This document shows positions 43,490-53,384 of a DNA stretch of 64,000 bases, piece by piece. The first letter of the stretch is position 1; each line of letters opens with the position of its first letter. This stretch comes from Bacteroidaceae bacterium (GTDB lineage: Bacteria > Bacteroidota > Bacteroidia > Bacteroidales > Bacteroidaceae). The notes under the pieces were generated by a model, which worked only from the letters and a program-made list of their open reading frames with translations, ran no database searches and was not told the origin of the DNA. The stretch covers positions 1-64,000 of the forward strand of contig JAGCPD010000065.1 of the NCBI GenBank assembly GCA_017645305.1, read 5' to 3'. A program made the position numbers and the translations under genes.

Positions 43490-45916
43490 TTATTCAGTGG
43501 GGAAGGGAAGGTACCAGTTACTTGGTTGCATGAGGATGTCATACAACTTCTGGTCAAAGCTTCCACTACGTTTTGCTACGCGCTTGGCCAGGAAAGATGC
43601 GTCGCCACGGCGGATAGCTACACGGGCAAGGTCAGAGAAACGGCAACCCTCGAAGGCGAGTTCCAAACCGTCCTCATCAATGATGATGTCCTCAACAGCT
43701 TCCTGAACCCACGTCTTGTCAATGGGATTTTCAGTATCTTGTCCGTATATTTGTTCTTTGGTTACGGTAACACCATGGTTTTCCCTGATTTTCTTTGTTA
43801 CCAACGTTACGTAGTCGAAGGAACTCCATCGCTCAGGATCGCCAGGTCTTAATATACCGCAGCCACGCTGGTGAACGCCAATGGTCAGGTAGTCTGTTGA
43901 TGTAGAGGCACCGGAAACATTTTCACTTTGTGCTATATTGTAGCCGGAATCCCAGGTGTTTTTCTTGTAGTAGGGAGAAATACTGGTAACATAGCCTTGC
44001 AGGTAAGGCTGGTTGTTGTAGTTCATCCATCTCAATTGTTTTTCCTGAATATCCTTTACCTCCCGGCGATCCAGGAACCATAGTGCCTTCAGGCAGTAGT
44101 CGGCAGGATAGTTGTTGTACGACTTAGCCTTGAAACTGATGTTGTTGTCGTTGAATGGTGCAGGTACATAGGGTGTTTCACCCTCTTCAAGTGTTGCGTT
44201 TACAGAGTCGGCGTATGCCAGGTATTTGGCCTCTACGTATGTCTTCAGCGAGTCATACGTGGTAATCTCTACGCCATCGTTCAAGCCCCATGTTTTACCA
44301 ATATCCTCAGCCTTATAATAATAGATGCTGTCCTTTACGCCATAGTCCGGGCTGGCATTATAGGCATATACATTTCCGTCAATGCCGGGGCTGGGGAACC
44401 ACTGGTCGTTGGAACTTGTCAGACCGTTCTTCAGGATGGCAAATGCATAGCTGGGGTATCCGGCACGGTTGATGGCCTCGGCATAGCGCAGCCAAACGGT
44501 TGACTTACGGTAAATCACAGGATAAACATTGCTAAAGAAACCGTCAGGACATTGCTTGTGTATGAACTTGCCATACTGGGTGTCGTCGCCAACAGTCATG
44601 CTGAACTGGCTGCTGAGCGGCACCTGTCTGATACCCCTACATCTTAATGTCCAGGCACGGCGTGCATCACCTACTCCGGGTAATGTGTCAAGCTGTTGGA
44701 AGGCTTCGGTTGGTGTTGAACCAATGTAGTATTCGTACTTCTGGCTGTCGCAAAGTGCCTCATAGCCCTTGCTGGGGATAAGTTCACGACGATAACCGTT
44801 GGTTCCGTAATTCAAGGATACGGCATTGACACTTACCTTGGTTTCTGTATCATCGTCATTCTCAATTATGGCACTTCCTGATGCCAGCGTTGCCTCAAAG
44901 CCGAACAGACGGCAGATATCTGTGAATACCAGACCGTCCAAACGGCCGTAGTTACAAGGAATGCAGGTGATGGCTTCATTACGGTAGCGGCCACCGGTAA
45001 GCGAATGGGTTGACTCCTCGTATGGATCTCCGTTCCAGTCGTACTGTGGGTCGTCTTTGGTTGCCACAACATTACCGGTACAGATGTACTTGGAGCATTC
45101 CAATGGGCCGCCGAACTTACTGTTCAGGAATTCGTAATAGAAACTGGCAGCCTTTTCACACCCCGTTTGATCACCCTGCATTAGATAGAGGTCGCCCAAT
45201 ACAAGGGTTAAGGGGAACATGGTGCGCATACTGTGGCAAACACCTCGGTAGTTGTTGTACTGGGGGTACATCTCCTCGGTTTCCTGTGCGCCCAACCTGA
45301 TAAACATCTCTTCCAAATCGGGAGCTAACAGACCAGCCAGTGTCTTGGCATCTGCCATATCATGGTTAGGGTCGGTGATAAAGTTGTTGATGTCGTCGGT
45401 TGTCAGCAAGGGCTCCTTGTAGAAAGGTACGTTACCGTATGCATATACGAGCTGCATATAAACCCAGGCGCGAATGGCCAGAACCTGAGCGTACTCTCTG
45501 CTCATATAGCTTTTTTGCTGGCCGGTAGAAACTTTTCTGGCTGTATCGCATTTGGCAATATAGGAATTACAGCTGTTGATTACGTGATAGTAGTCGCTGA
45601 CCTTCAGGTAAGCGCACTCACCGTCCTTGTACTTGTCTTCGAAACCGTTCTTGCCGAAGTTAATGATGGCACCAATGGTATCGCTTACGTAAGAGGTACC
45701 ATCTACCAAGTCGCCACGGCACTCATTAAGAATTACATAACGCTCTGCAATGTGCTGCAGAGACTTGATAATACCCCAATAGGAGTACAGGGTATCCTGA
45801 GCCACGGTATAGGCGTGGCGTTCACTATCGGGTGTCAGCATATCCTGGCATGACGTATTCACCATACCCAATGTCATGCAGCAGATAAGCAAGCTTATAA
45901 TTGATTTCTTTTTCAT
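43490..45916 (-). CDS. SusD/RagB-like lipoprotein, second pair (808 residues)
   Basis: SusD-type lipoproteins form the lid over the SusC channel and bind ligand at the surface. The product has a lipobox (VNTSC), an N-terminal SusD-like helical part with TPDSERHAYT, TLYSYWGIIKSLQHIAERYVIL and RAWVYMQLVYAYGNVPFY (typical TPR-like helices), and a C-terminal part with LAFEGCRFSDLARVAIRRGD, a form of the family's final motif. At 808 residues it is markedly longer than common SusD proteins (500-650). It is last in the six-gene operon, 18 bases behind its SusC partner. Confidence 0.88.
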   Translation of the reverse strand: MKKKSIISLLICCMTLGMVNTSCQDMLTPDSERHAYTVAQDTLYSYWGIIKSLQHIAERYVILNECRGDLVDGTSYVSDTIGAIINFGKNGFEDKYKDGECAYLKVSDYYHVINSCNSYIAKCDTARKVSTGQQKSYMSREYAQVLAIRAWVYMQLVYAYGNVPFYKEPLLTTDDINNFITDPNHDMADAKTLAGLLAPDLEEMFIRLGAQETEEMYPQYNNYRGVCHSMRTMFPLTLVLGDLYLMQGDQTGCEKAASFYYEFLNSKFGGPLECSKYICTGNVVATKDDPQYDWNGDPYEESTHSLTGGRYRNEAITCIPCNYGRLDGLVFTDICRLFGFEATLASGSAIIENDDDTETKVSVNAVSLNYGTNGYRRELIPSKGYEALCDSQKYEYYIGSTPTEAFQQLDTLPGVGDARRAWTLRCRGIRQVPLSSQFSMTVGDDTQYGKFIHKQCPDGFFSNVYPVIYRKSTVWLRYAEAINRAGYPSYAFAILKNGLTSSNDQWFPSPGIDGNVYAYNASPDYGVKDSIYYYKAEDIGKTWGLNDGVEITTYDSLKTYVEAKYLAYADSVNATLEEGETPYVPAPFNDNNISFKAKSYNNYPADYCLKALWFLDRREVKDIQEKQLRWMNYNNQPYLQGYVTSISPYYKKNTWDSGYNIAQSENVSGASTSTDYLTIGVHQRGCGILRPGDPERWSSFDYVTLVTKKIRENHGVTVTKEQIYGQDTENPIDKTWVQEAVEDIIIDEDGLELAFEGCRFSDLARVAIRRGDASFLAKRVAKRSGSFDQKLYDILMQPSNWYLPFPTE

Positions 45917-45934
45917 AATCTTATATTCTTCTGA

Positions 45935-48900
45935 TTACAGGTTGATGGTTACACCAAAGTTGAAACTGCGGCCACGCGGAATAAGACCGGTGTCGATACC
46001 TTGATAAAGTACACCATTGTGGCTGCTCATCTCGGGGTCGGTACCCAGGTATTTGGTTACGGTGAACACGTTGTTGGCTTCACCCCAAATCTTCAGTCCT
46101 AACAGCCAGCTGTTGGCGTATGGCACCTTGTAGGTAAGACGAACGTTCTTCAGCTTCAGGTAGCTGCCGTCCTCAATCCAACGGTCGGACATACGTTCGT
46201 TGTTACGCCACAATTCCGAATCCTTGTAACATGCGCGGGGCATGTCGGTAACCTGACCTTCATAAGTCCAGCGGCGCAGTGCTGCCGTTGTCTGGTTGTA
46301 GCTGGTATTCAGGCCTTCGATTCTGGAACGCTGGTAGTTGTATATATCGTTGCCGAGACTATACTTGAAGATAAGATCCAGACGGAGGTTTTTCCAGGTC
46401 AGGCTTGAGAAGATGTTACCATAGACATCGGGGTTGGGGTTACCGATAACCGTCTTGTCTGCATCGTTGATAACACCATCGCCGTTCCGATCTACAAAAC
46501 GTACGTCACCAGCCTGGAAGTTGGCATACTTCTTGTCTTCGTCTGCAATACCGGTAGGATACTTCAGGTAATCACCGTTACCAGCCACACTTGCCTCTGC
46601 ATCCGAAGCGAGGATACCGTCTGTCTGCCATCCGTAGAAGCTGCCTACTGCATAGCCTACTGCGGTAAGGATGTTGTCCTTACCATATACACTATTGGTG
46701 TAGCCGTGGATGTACTGTGTGTTATTACCGTTGACATCGGTCAGCACGATGGTGTTGCTCTGGCCACCGGGCAGTGCGGTAATGACGTTGTTGTAATGGC
46801 CAAGGCTGGCACCGAGCTCCCACTTCCAGTTCTTCTTGTTGATAATGGCTGCATTGACATTGAACTCGAAACCTTTGTTGGTCAGCTGGCCTTCGTTGGT
46901 CCAGTACTGGTTCATACCGGATATATAGTTCAGTTCCCTCAGGGTAAGCAGGTTGTCTGTCTTATGCCAGAAGAGGTCGATTCCTGCCTGCAAACGGTTG
47001 TTCAGGAAGCTTCCCTGCAATGCAACGTTCCACTTGGTTGTGGTTTCCCACTGAATACTGCTGTTGGCAATGTTCTTCAGGTAGAGACCTACGGTTGTTT
47101 TGCTCACCTGCTGGCTCTCCCAGTAGGTACGTGCGGCAAAGTAGTCCAAATCGTCATTTCCGCTCATGTCGAAGCCGGCGGTCAGTTTCAGGTAATTAAT
47201 GCCTTTTCCGGTTTTAAACCACTTCTCGTTGCTGATAAGCCAGCCTAACTGCAAAGAGGGGAAGAGACCCCAGCTGACACCGAATGCCTTGATGCCGGAC
47301 TTGGTGTTAGCACCAAAACGGCTGCTTGCCTGTGCACTTACGGCAAATTCGGCAAAGTAACGGTTCTTGTAGTTGTAGTTGGCGTTCAGGTAATAGGTCA
47401 TGTCGGACCAGTTGTCATTGGTACCACCATAGTGAACATAGTCCAGATGATCCTTGTCAATCTCAGGCAACTTGTCGTTTTCAACATTGTAGCCGCTCAG
47501 GTAGTTATAGCTGAACGAATATTTGTTGTATCGCCATCCGCCGAATACGTCTATCGTGTGGGCTCCATAGTTCTTCGCCCATTCCAGGCGTAAATCGTTG
47601 TTAATGGTCGTTTCCTTTGAGAAGAGGGTCTTCAGCATACTGGTGATGGAGCCCAAATCCTGCAGGTAGTAGGGTGTCGTACCATTCACGGGAAGGTAGT
47701 ACTTCTCGTTGTTACGGTTCATCTGGAAGTTCAGACGGTCACTGATGGAGAATGTCTTGGTAACTTCCCACTTGGGACTTACGTTGATATTGATGACGGT
47801 GTTCTGTGCATAGTTCTTGGTCTTGCCTTTACCGTTCTCAATAATCCAGTAGGGGTTACGCAGCGACTCGTTGAAATGTGAATTTCCAATCCATACGTTG
47901 AACTGGAAAGGATTCTGCATGTAGTTGCCGCCGTTTGCCGCATACTTACCTGCATAGTCGTTCGAGAGTTTCAGGCGTTCGGATGCAATGGGATCGGTTG
48001 AGGTCTCGTCATAATACCAGGCATATCTGTTGATGAAGGGAGCCTGTACAACGCCCAATACGTTGGGGGAACCGATGTTCTGCATCGAGTAATCCTCACT
48101 CCATCCCTGGTCGAGCAGATTATAGCTGACCTGGTTGTAGGCAATGTCCAGACCGGTGGAAAGCTTATCGAACACCTTGATGTCGGTATTGAACCGAAGG
48201 TTCAGACGGTCCATGCCCGTACCCTTGGAATTGGCATTGCTGGTAGCATAACCCAGCGAGAGGGCATACATACCCACTTCGTCACCACCTTCCACACTCA
48301 GTTTGTAGTTCTGGGTAATGGCTGTCTTATAAAGGCCGTCCTGCCAGTTTTCGTTTTCGCTATACACTTTACGGTAGTAGTTCGAGGGACTCTTGTCAAG
48401 GAACGGGAAAGCACTCACGTTGCTGGCTCTTAAATTATCCACGGAACTGATAACGTCACTCAGATAGGCAGAGTACTGGTCACCGGTAAGCATATTCAAT
48501 GTCTTGGGCATGAGCTCGACACCGCCATAGATACGCGCGTTAATCTTAGTAGCCATGCTCTTACCACGCTTGGTGGTGATGATGATGACACCGTTACCGC
48601 CTTTTGCACCGTATAGTGCGGTTCCGTTCTTCAGGACCTGTATGGTTTCGATGTTCTCCGGGTCAATACCGGCAAGCATGTTGTTGAAGAAGCCTTCGTG
48701 AGCCGACATACGGTCATACTGGGGGTCGATGATGTTACCGTCCAGGATAATCAGGGGCTGTACGTTGGCATTGATAGAACTGATACCACGGATGGTCATG
48801 AAGTTACCGACACCGGGCGTTCCATTGCGCAGAATGGTATGGATGTCACCTGCCAGTTTCTTTTCGATATCTTCATCAGCGCTGATACTGCTGGTCTCGC

Positions 48901-49375
48901 TCAATGATACAGTCTTCTGGGAAGTAATGGTAGTACCTTCAGTGTAGTATGCATTGAAGTTCGTATCGATAAGTCTGGCATTTGCCTCTCCGTTCTTTAC
49001 GGCACACTGCAGAGGATTGTAGCCCTCAGCATAAAAATAAACGGCATCAGAGAAAACGGGAATATCGAGGGTATAGGAACCGTCTTCCTCGGTCAGGGTA
49101 GAATACCTTTCCAGGCCTAATGCCTGAACGCGCACACCACCCATGGGGTCACCGGTAGCATCGTCGGTAACCACACCCTTTACGGTTTTCATCTCGTACG
49201 TCTTTTCGGGCTTTTTGACAGCCTTCCGTACAACTACCTCTTCTTCTCCGTCAGTACTTTCCGCTTCATCCTGCGCATATACGCCGGGAATGCTCAAGCC
49301 GGAAAGCAACAGGAAGCACAGACCTGTTTTCAGTGTCTTGTGCATGAATGCATCACTTAATATATTTTTCATCAT
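45935..49375 (-). CDS. SusC/RagA-type TonB-dependent receptor, second pair
   Basis: Outer-membrane channel of a SusCD importer. The 1146-residue product has a signal peptide (LCFLLLSGLSIPGVYAQ), a carboxypeptidase-regulatory-like domain (VKGVVTDDATGDPMGGVRVQ), the plug with MTIRGISSINANVQPLIILDG and the SusC hallmark NGTALYGAKGGNGVIIITTKRGK, and a long barrel ending RGRSFNFGVTINL. An acidic/basic stretch (about 36-62) precedes the first domain. The start could also be the ATG 10 codons later. FAS1 protein B lies 12 bases upstream, its SusD 18 bases downstream. Confidence 0.94.
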   Translation of the reverse strand: MMKNILSDAFMHKTLKTGLCFLLLSGLSIPGVYAQDEAESTDGEEEVVVRKAVKKPEKTYEMKTVKGVVTDDATGDPMGGVRVQALGLERYSTLTEEDGSYTLDIPVFSDAVYFYAEGYNPLQCAVKNGEANARLIDTNFNAYYTEGTTITSQKTVSLSETSSISADEDIEKKLAGDIHTILRNGTPGVGNFMTIRGISSINANVQPLIILDGNIIDPQYDRMSAHEGFFNNMLAGIDPENIETIQVLKNGTALYGAKGGNGVIIITTKRGKSMATKINARIYGGVELMPKTLNMLTGDQYSAYLSDVISSVDNLRASNVSAFPFLDKSPSNYYRKVYSENENWQDGLYKTAITQNYKLSVEGGDEVGMYALSLGYATSNANSKGTGMDRLNLRFNTDIKVFDKLSTGLDIAYNQVSYNLLDQGWSEDYSMQNIGSPNVLGVVQAPFINRYAWYYDETSTDPIASERLKLSNDYAGKYAANGGNYMQNPFQFNVWIGNSHFNESLRNPYWIIENGKGKTKNYAQNTVININVSPKWEVTKTFSISDRLNFQMNRNNEKYYLPVNGTTPYYLQDLGSITSMLKTLFSKETTINNDLRLEWAKNYGAHTIDVFGGWRYNKYSFSYNYLSGYNVENDKLPEIDKDHLDYVHYGGTNDNWSDMTYYLNANYNYKNRYFAEFAVSAQASSRFGANTKSGIKAFGVSWGLFPSLQLGWLISNEKWFKTGKGINYLKLTAGFDMSGNDDLDYFAARTYWESQQVSKTTVGLYLKNIANSSIQWETTTKWNVALQGSFLNNRLQAGIDLFWHKTDNLLTLRELNYISGMNQYWTNEGQLTNKGFEFNVNAAIINKKNWKWELGASLGHYNNVITALPGGQSNTIVLTDVNGNNTQYIHGYTNSVYGKDNILTAVGYAVGSFYGWQTDGILASDAEASVAGNGDYLKYPTGIADEDKKYANFQAGDVRFVDRNGDGVINDADKTVIGNPNPDVYGNIFSSLTWKNLRLDLIFKYSLGNDIYNYQRSRIEGLNTSYNQTTAALRRWTYEGQVTDMPRACYKDSELWRNNERMSDRWIEDGSYLKLKNVRLTYKVPYANSWLLGLKIWGEANNVFTVTKYLGTDPEMSSHNGVLYQGIDTGLIPRGRSFNFGVTINL

Positions 49376-49387
49376 CTTATAGTATTA

Positions 49388-51349
49388 CTAAGGGACAATA
49401 GTTGTTTCTTCACCGGTCTCCTTGCTTCTCAGTATCACGCGGTCGATATACAGACCGTACATGAATCCCTTCTTCTGAGAAGCGCTCTTTGTTGCTCCCT
49501 CAAGAATCAGGGTTGGGAAACTGTAGCGCATATTCTTATAGGAGTAGGGGAATTCAAAATCTTCCCAAACCATAACGGTATCGACCTTACTTCCGTCATA
49601 CTCTATGATTGAGGTTTTTTTGGAAGTAACATCCTTACCGGTGCTGGCATTGTTACAGTAACGAACCTGGGCGGTGAAGCACTGCTTGGTGATGTCTGCG
49701 ATGGAGTCGATGTATTGCTGGTCATAGAATACACTGTCGATTCTACCTCTCTCAGAAATTCTGGTGTACCACTCTGGAACCAATACCACCATGATGTCGT
49801 ATTTTCCGCTCATCACCTCTCCTCCATCGTATGGTAAGGTAGGCGTGGTGCTGTATAGGCTGCCCTGCAGCACAACCTCAACGTGCGGATTAGAAGTACC
49901 GCTGGGAGGAGCCAGGAAGAAGAAGTTGTTACGGCTTACATGCCCGTACTTGTCTGCTATGTCTGCATACAGGTTATTGTTAAAAGAGAAGGTCTTTGCA
50001 TCAGAACCCACCTTGTAATAGGTAGAGGTGTTTGTGGTAGCATAGAACGGTCCCCAGTTAATTTCAACCTCGATATCGGGATTGTACAGTTCTTTAGGGA
50101 AGGCCCACTCGTTTGCCTCGAAGGCATAGCCGTTACTCATTTTAACCATGTTACCGTTAAAGATACTGGATTTGTTCCACGTATCCGTGCTACGCAGCGT
50201 ATCGCCGTATGTGTTCAGCAGGAACTTTGCAGAAACACCCTTGTCATTTGCGAAATCCTCCACTTTCCATAGTTCCTCGCCCACCTTAGGCTGCTTGTTT
50301 ACGTTAAATACCAAGGGAGTCACAAGATCCATGTTCAGACTCATATTAGTCAGTGAATCAGGATTGTCAATTGTGCGGACGGGAGCCGTACCGTTGTTCC
50401 CGTTTCCCTTTATCTTGTCTTCGTATTTGCTGGGGTACTTGTAAAGGGAAGCCAGCTTCTGCTTGGCCTTTGTCCATGCCTCGTCTGTGGGCATCACCAT
50501 GACGAAAGAAGAGTCCTCCACGTTGATACGTGCCCAGAAGCACTCCTGATAGATATCCCAGGTCTCGGAACCCGATGCCGGTGTGTATTTGCGGTATTGG
50601 AATAGAATGTTATTCGTCCTATATACACTATCAACATAAGAGGGGTTGCCGTCTTTGTCCGGAAGGCCTTCGATACTGGCATCCTTGAAGAACTCGGTAG
50701 TATCCTTCGACACGATGTACTCAGACAGAATGGGAAGCGATGGACTGAACTTCAGGTACTCGTAAAAGTTGTAGCGGAAGGGGGTGGTACCCTGGATGGT
50801 ATGCAATGTACCATTCATGGCAGCAATGTTCTTCTGTGCGATGGGAATCTCCTGAATGGAACAGTGTGCCGTATCCGTCTTGTCAAAGATCAGGTTCTTG
50901 CCGTTAATCATCTTAATAGTATCCTTGCCGCTGTCGGAGATGTTCTTACGCCACAGGGCAATGTGGTTCCCGAGGAACTGCTGCTGTACATTGTATCCGT
51001 TTGTCTCGCACATTTGCAGCCAAGCCTGATATTCATCGTCGGGGAAGGAGTCATCCTCGGGTGCCCATACGGTAGCTATCTGACCGCTGTTAAGGACATT
51101 GGCATACGTCCAGGTATCAACAGGATGTTTGTCGTCTTTCCAATACTTAGCCTTCTCTGCAATTGTCTTAAACTTAGTCAGCTTGGGATTTTCACTGATA
51201 AGTTCCCAAAGCGTTTTGGTTGCAACAGGAGACTGGTTCTCACTTCCGGCATTCATGTCGAAGTGATCATCAGAGCAGCCAGGTGCTGCCAGGATGGCAG
51301 CTCCTACGGCAATTGCTCCAATGTATTTATAGAATTTATTGTTAGCCAT
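49388..51349 (-). CDS. FAS1-domain lipoprotein B of the SusCD operon
   Basis: Lipoprotein (lipobox AAPGC) of 653 residues. Two fasciclin modules are suggested: one with TLWELISENPKLTKF, TVWAPEDDSF, LGNHI and AAMNGTLHTIQGTTPFRYNFYEYL, and one with FVMVMPTDEAW at about residue 283. The last 180 residues look like a beta-sandwich (YDIMVVLVPEWY, then RYSFPTLILEGATK and MYGLYIDRVILRS). The layout matches the FAS1 protein beside the GH20 gene. It lies between the two SusC/D pairs, where classical systems encode SusE/F-like glycan-binding lipoproteins, so a surface ligand-binding role is likely. Ligand unknown. Confidence 0.82.
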   Translation of the reverse strand: MANNKFYKYIGAIAVGAAILAAPGCSDDHFDMNAGSENQSPVATKTLWELISENPKLTKFKTIAEKAKYWKDDKHPVDTWTYANVLNSGQIATVWAPEDDSFPDDEYQAWLQMCETNGYNVQQQFLGNHIALWRKNISDSGKDTIKMINGKNLIFDKTDTAHCSIQEIPIAQKNIAAMNGTLHTIQGTTPFRYNFYEYLKFSPSLPILSEYIVSKDTTEFFKDASIEGLPDKDGNPSYVDSVYRTNNILFQYRKYTPASGSETWDIYQECFWARINVEDSSFVMVMPTDEAWTKAKQKLASLYKYPSKYEDKIKGNGNNGTAPVRTIDNPDSLTNMSLNMDLVTPLVFNVNKQPKVGEELWKVEDFANDKGVSAKFLLNTYGDTLRSTDTWNKSSIFNGNMVKMSNGYAFEANEWAFPKELYNPDIEVEINWGPFYATTNTSTYYKVGSDAKTFSFNNNLYADIADKYGHVSRNNFFFLAPPSGTSNPHVEVVLQGSLYSTTPTLPYDGGEVMSGKYDIMVVLVPEWYTRISERGRIDSVFYDQQYIDSIADITKQCFTAQVRYCNNASTGKDVTSKKTSIIEYDGSKVDTVMVWEDFEFPYSYKNMRYSFPTLILEGATKSASQKKGFMYGLYIDRVILRSKETGEETTIVP

Positions 51350-51392
51350 ATTTGATATTTCTTTTGGTTCCTGATATCTTGCTTATACAAGC

Positions 51393-53372
51393 TTACTGTT
51401 CATATCTTGACTTATTCCATACAGGATTCTGTAGAATTACGCCTCGGCTGGCCTTCACCTCCTGTTCGTAAATGGGACAGTATAGACCCCAGCGATTCTT
51501 GAATCTGTTATACAGGGTACCACAGGATTGCTGGCCCACGGAATTCTTCATGAAATAATAAACGACAGCGGCCATACCGCTCTGACCATTGCCCACGTAT
51601 CCGGGATCCCCTTTTGATACACCTTCGGGATTATCACGCTCGTCGGCAGGATCTTTGCTGTTGTCGCTGTAACGCTCTGCACAGCGAACCAAATCGAACC
51701 AACGCTTGCCTTCGCCCAAAAGCTCAATCTGGCGCTGGTTCATCACGGTTACAACCAGACCGGGAATGGTGGGAATATTAATCTTGTCGTTGTTGGCCTG
51801 GCTTTTATTCAGGTCACCGGCTTCCTTCATGTTACCGACGGTACCTGAAAGGTCGGTATAGGTAAGGGTGGTACCATCGTTGTAGTTGCAATAAGAGCGG
51901 CGGTTGATGGCATTCACAATAGCTCTCACCGTATTGGGCTCTTTCTTTAGAACTGCCAGGGCTTCTGCCTTCATCAGCATGACATCGGTGGTACGATAGA
52001 TAATCCAGTTATGGTAGTCTCCTGTTGAACCACGCTCCACATAGCTAAGCTTACGGCTTCCTGCCTGGCCTTCGAATACCGGGGTCGGATTCTGGTACTT
52101 CAGACAATAGTAGCCTGCCTTTGCCTGTGTACTCTCAATATAAGTCTGACAGCCAATCCATACACGGGAATCGTACTTTTGGTTGTTATCGTCGTTATGC
52201 GCCTGCTTAATGGCATCCTCGGCAACCATCAGATGAGTGCCAGTGCTGTAACCGTACAGGGAATTAACGATGGTGTTTTTCTGACCGTCTGCATGCCTGT
52301 ATTGTATCTCAAGGATACTCTCTGTACCGTTACCGCTGGTGTTATCGGAGAAATACCAGAATAGATCCTCTTGTGCCTCTAATAGTGGAGTGGTATTCTG
52401 GTGGGCACCGGTAAATTCGTTCTTAACAAGATCCACATTGGGTAAGCCGAAAGAAATTAGCTCCTGAGAGGTTCCGTAGAAACCCAGGGATGACAGGTTA
52501 TCTGTTATCTGGTTATGATGGGCTTCGAGTGCACGGTCAGCCCACTGAACGGCCAGTTCATAATCGCCAGTGTTACTGTGAGCGATGGAATCTGTGGTAC
52601 TGGTTTTCTTGTTAAAATATACCACGGTATCATTCTTGATACCACGTCCCTGATGCAATGAGCCGCGCCACAGGTACATATCTGCCAACATAGAATAGAT
52701 GGCAGCGTTGGTAATCATGCCCTTGGTCTCGGAATTGTTTGCAAAGCGGTTGCGAGCCTGGCCCGCTACGCTTTCGCAATCCAGAATGATGGAGTCTAAG
52801 ATGGCCATTTGGTTACTGAGGGGGAACACCTCGACTTCTGTATCGCTATTGATAAGCTTTGTGGTGTAGGGGACATCCTTGAAGGCACGAATCAGATAGA
52901 AGTAGTTGAGGGCACGGAGGGCAGTCATCTCTGCACGCATGTAATACCACTCGGTGGTGGTAAACTGCTTGTCTTTCTCCAGCACCTCAGGACCGTACTT
53001 CAGCACCTTGTTACAAAGGTTGATGGTCCTATAGACACCACCCCAGTCGAAGACGCTCATACTGGAGTCGGGCATACCAATCAGAATATTACTGTATGTG
53101 TTGCGGTCGCCCTGATCAGAATGTTCTTCTGTGTTCAGCTTGTAAGAGTCGGAACGGAGGTCACCCCATTGATACATCCTTGATACGGTACTTGCCATTT
53201 GCTTGTAGGCACCGTAGCGAACACCGTTAAGGTCGTTCATGTCCTCCCAGAACTCTTCCTCAACGACACGGTTTGTGGGATAGATTGTCAGGAAGTCTTC
53301 GCAGGAAACCAATCCAACAGCCAGCAATCCCATCACGCAGGCAAACTTATATATGTGATTTATCTTTTTCAT
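51393..53372 (-). CDS. SusD/RagB-like lipoprotein, first pair
   Basis: The 659-residue product has a lipobox (GLVSC) and the typical start EDFLTIYPTNRVVEEEFWEDMNDLNGVRYGAYKQM, helical repeats (ALRALNYFYLIRAFKDVPYTT), and the C-terminal family motif RQIELLGEGKRWFDLVRCAERY. It is paired with the SusC gene 12 bases upstream and followed after 43 bases by FAS1 protein B. It would bind the transported ligand at the cell surface. Confidence 0.94.
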   Translation of the reverse strand: MKKINHIYKFACVMGLLAVGLVSCEDFLTIYPTNRVVEEEFWEDMNDLNGVRYGAYKQMASTVSRMYQWGDLRSDSYKLNTEEHSDQGDRNTYSNILIGMPDSSMSVFDWGGVYRTINLCNKVLKYGPEVLEKDKQFTTTEWYYMRAEMTALRALNYFYLIRAFKDVPYTTKLINSDTEVEVFPLSNQMAILDSIILDCESVAGQARNRFANNSETKGMITNAAIYSMLADMYLWRGSLHQGRGIKNDTVVYFNKKTSTTDSIAHSNTGDYELAVQWADRALEAHHNQITDNLSSLGFYGTSQELISFGLPNVDLVKNEFTGAHQNTTPLLEAQEDLFWYFSDNTSGNGTESILEIQYRHADGQKNTIVNSLYGYSTGTHLMVAEDAIKQAHNDDNNQKYDSRVWIGCQTYIESTQAKAGYYCLKYQNPTPVFEGQAGSRKLSYVERGSTGDYHNWIIYRTTDVMLMKAEALAVLKKEPNTVRAIVNAINRRSYCNYNDGTTLTYTDLSGTVGNMKEAGDLNKSQANNDKINIPTIPGLVVTVMNQRQIELLGEGKRWFDLVRCAERYSDNSKDPADERDNPEGVSKGDPGYVGNGQSGMAAVVYYFMKNSVGQQSCGTLYNRFKNRWGLYCPIYEQEVKASRGVILQNPVWNKSRYEQ

Positions 53373-53384
53373 CTGTTTGTAATT

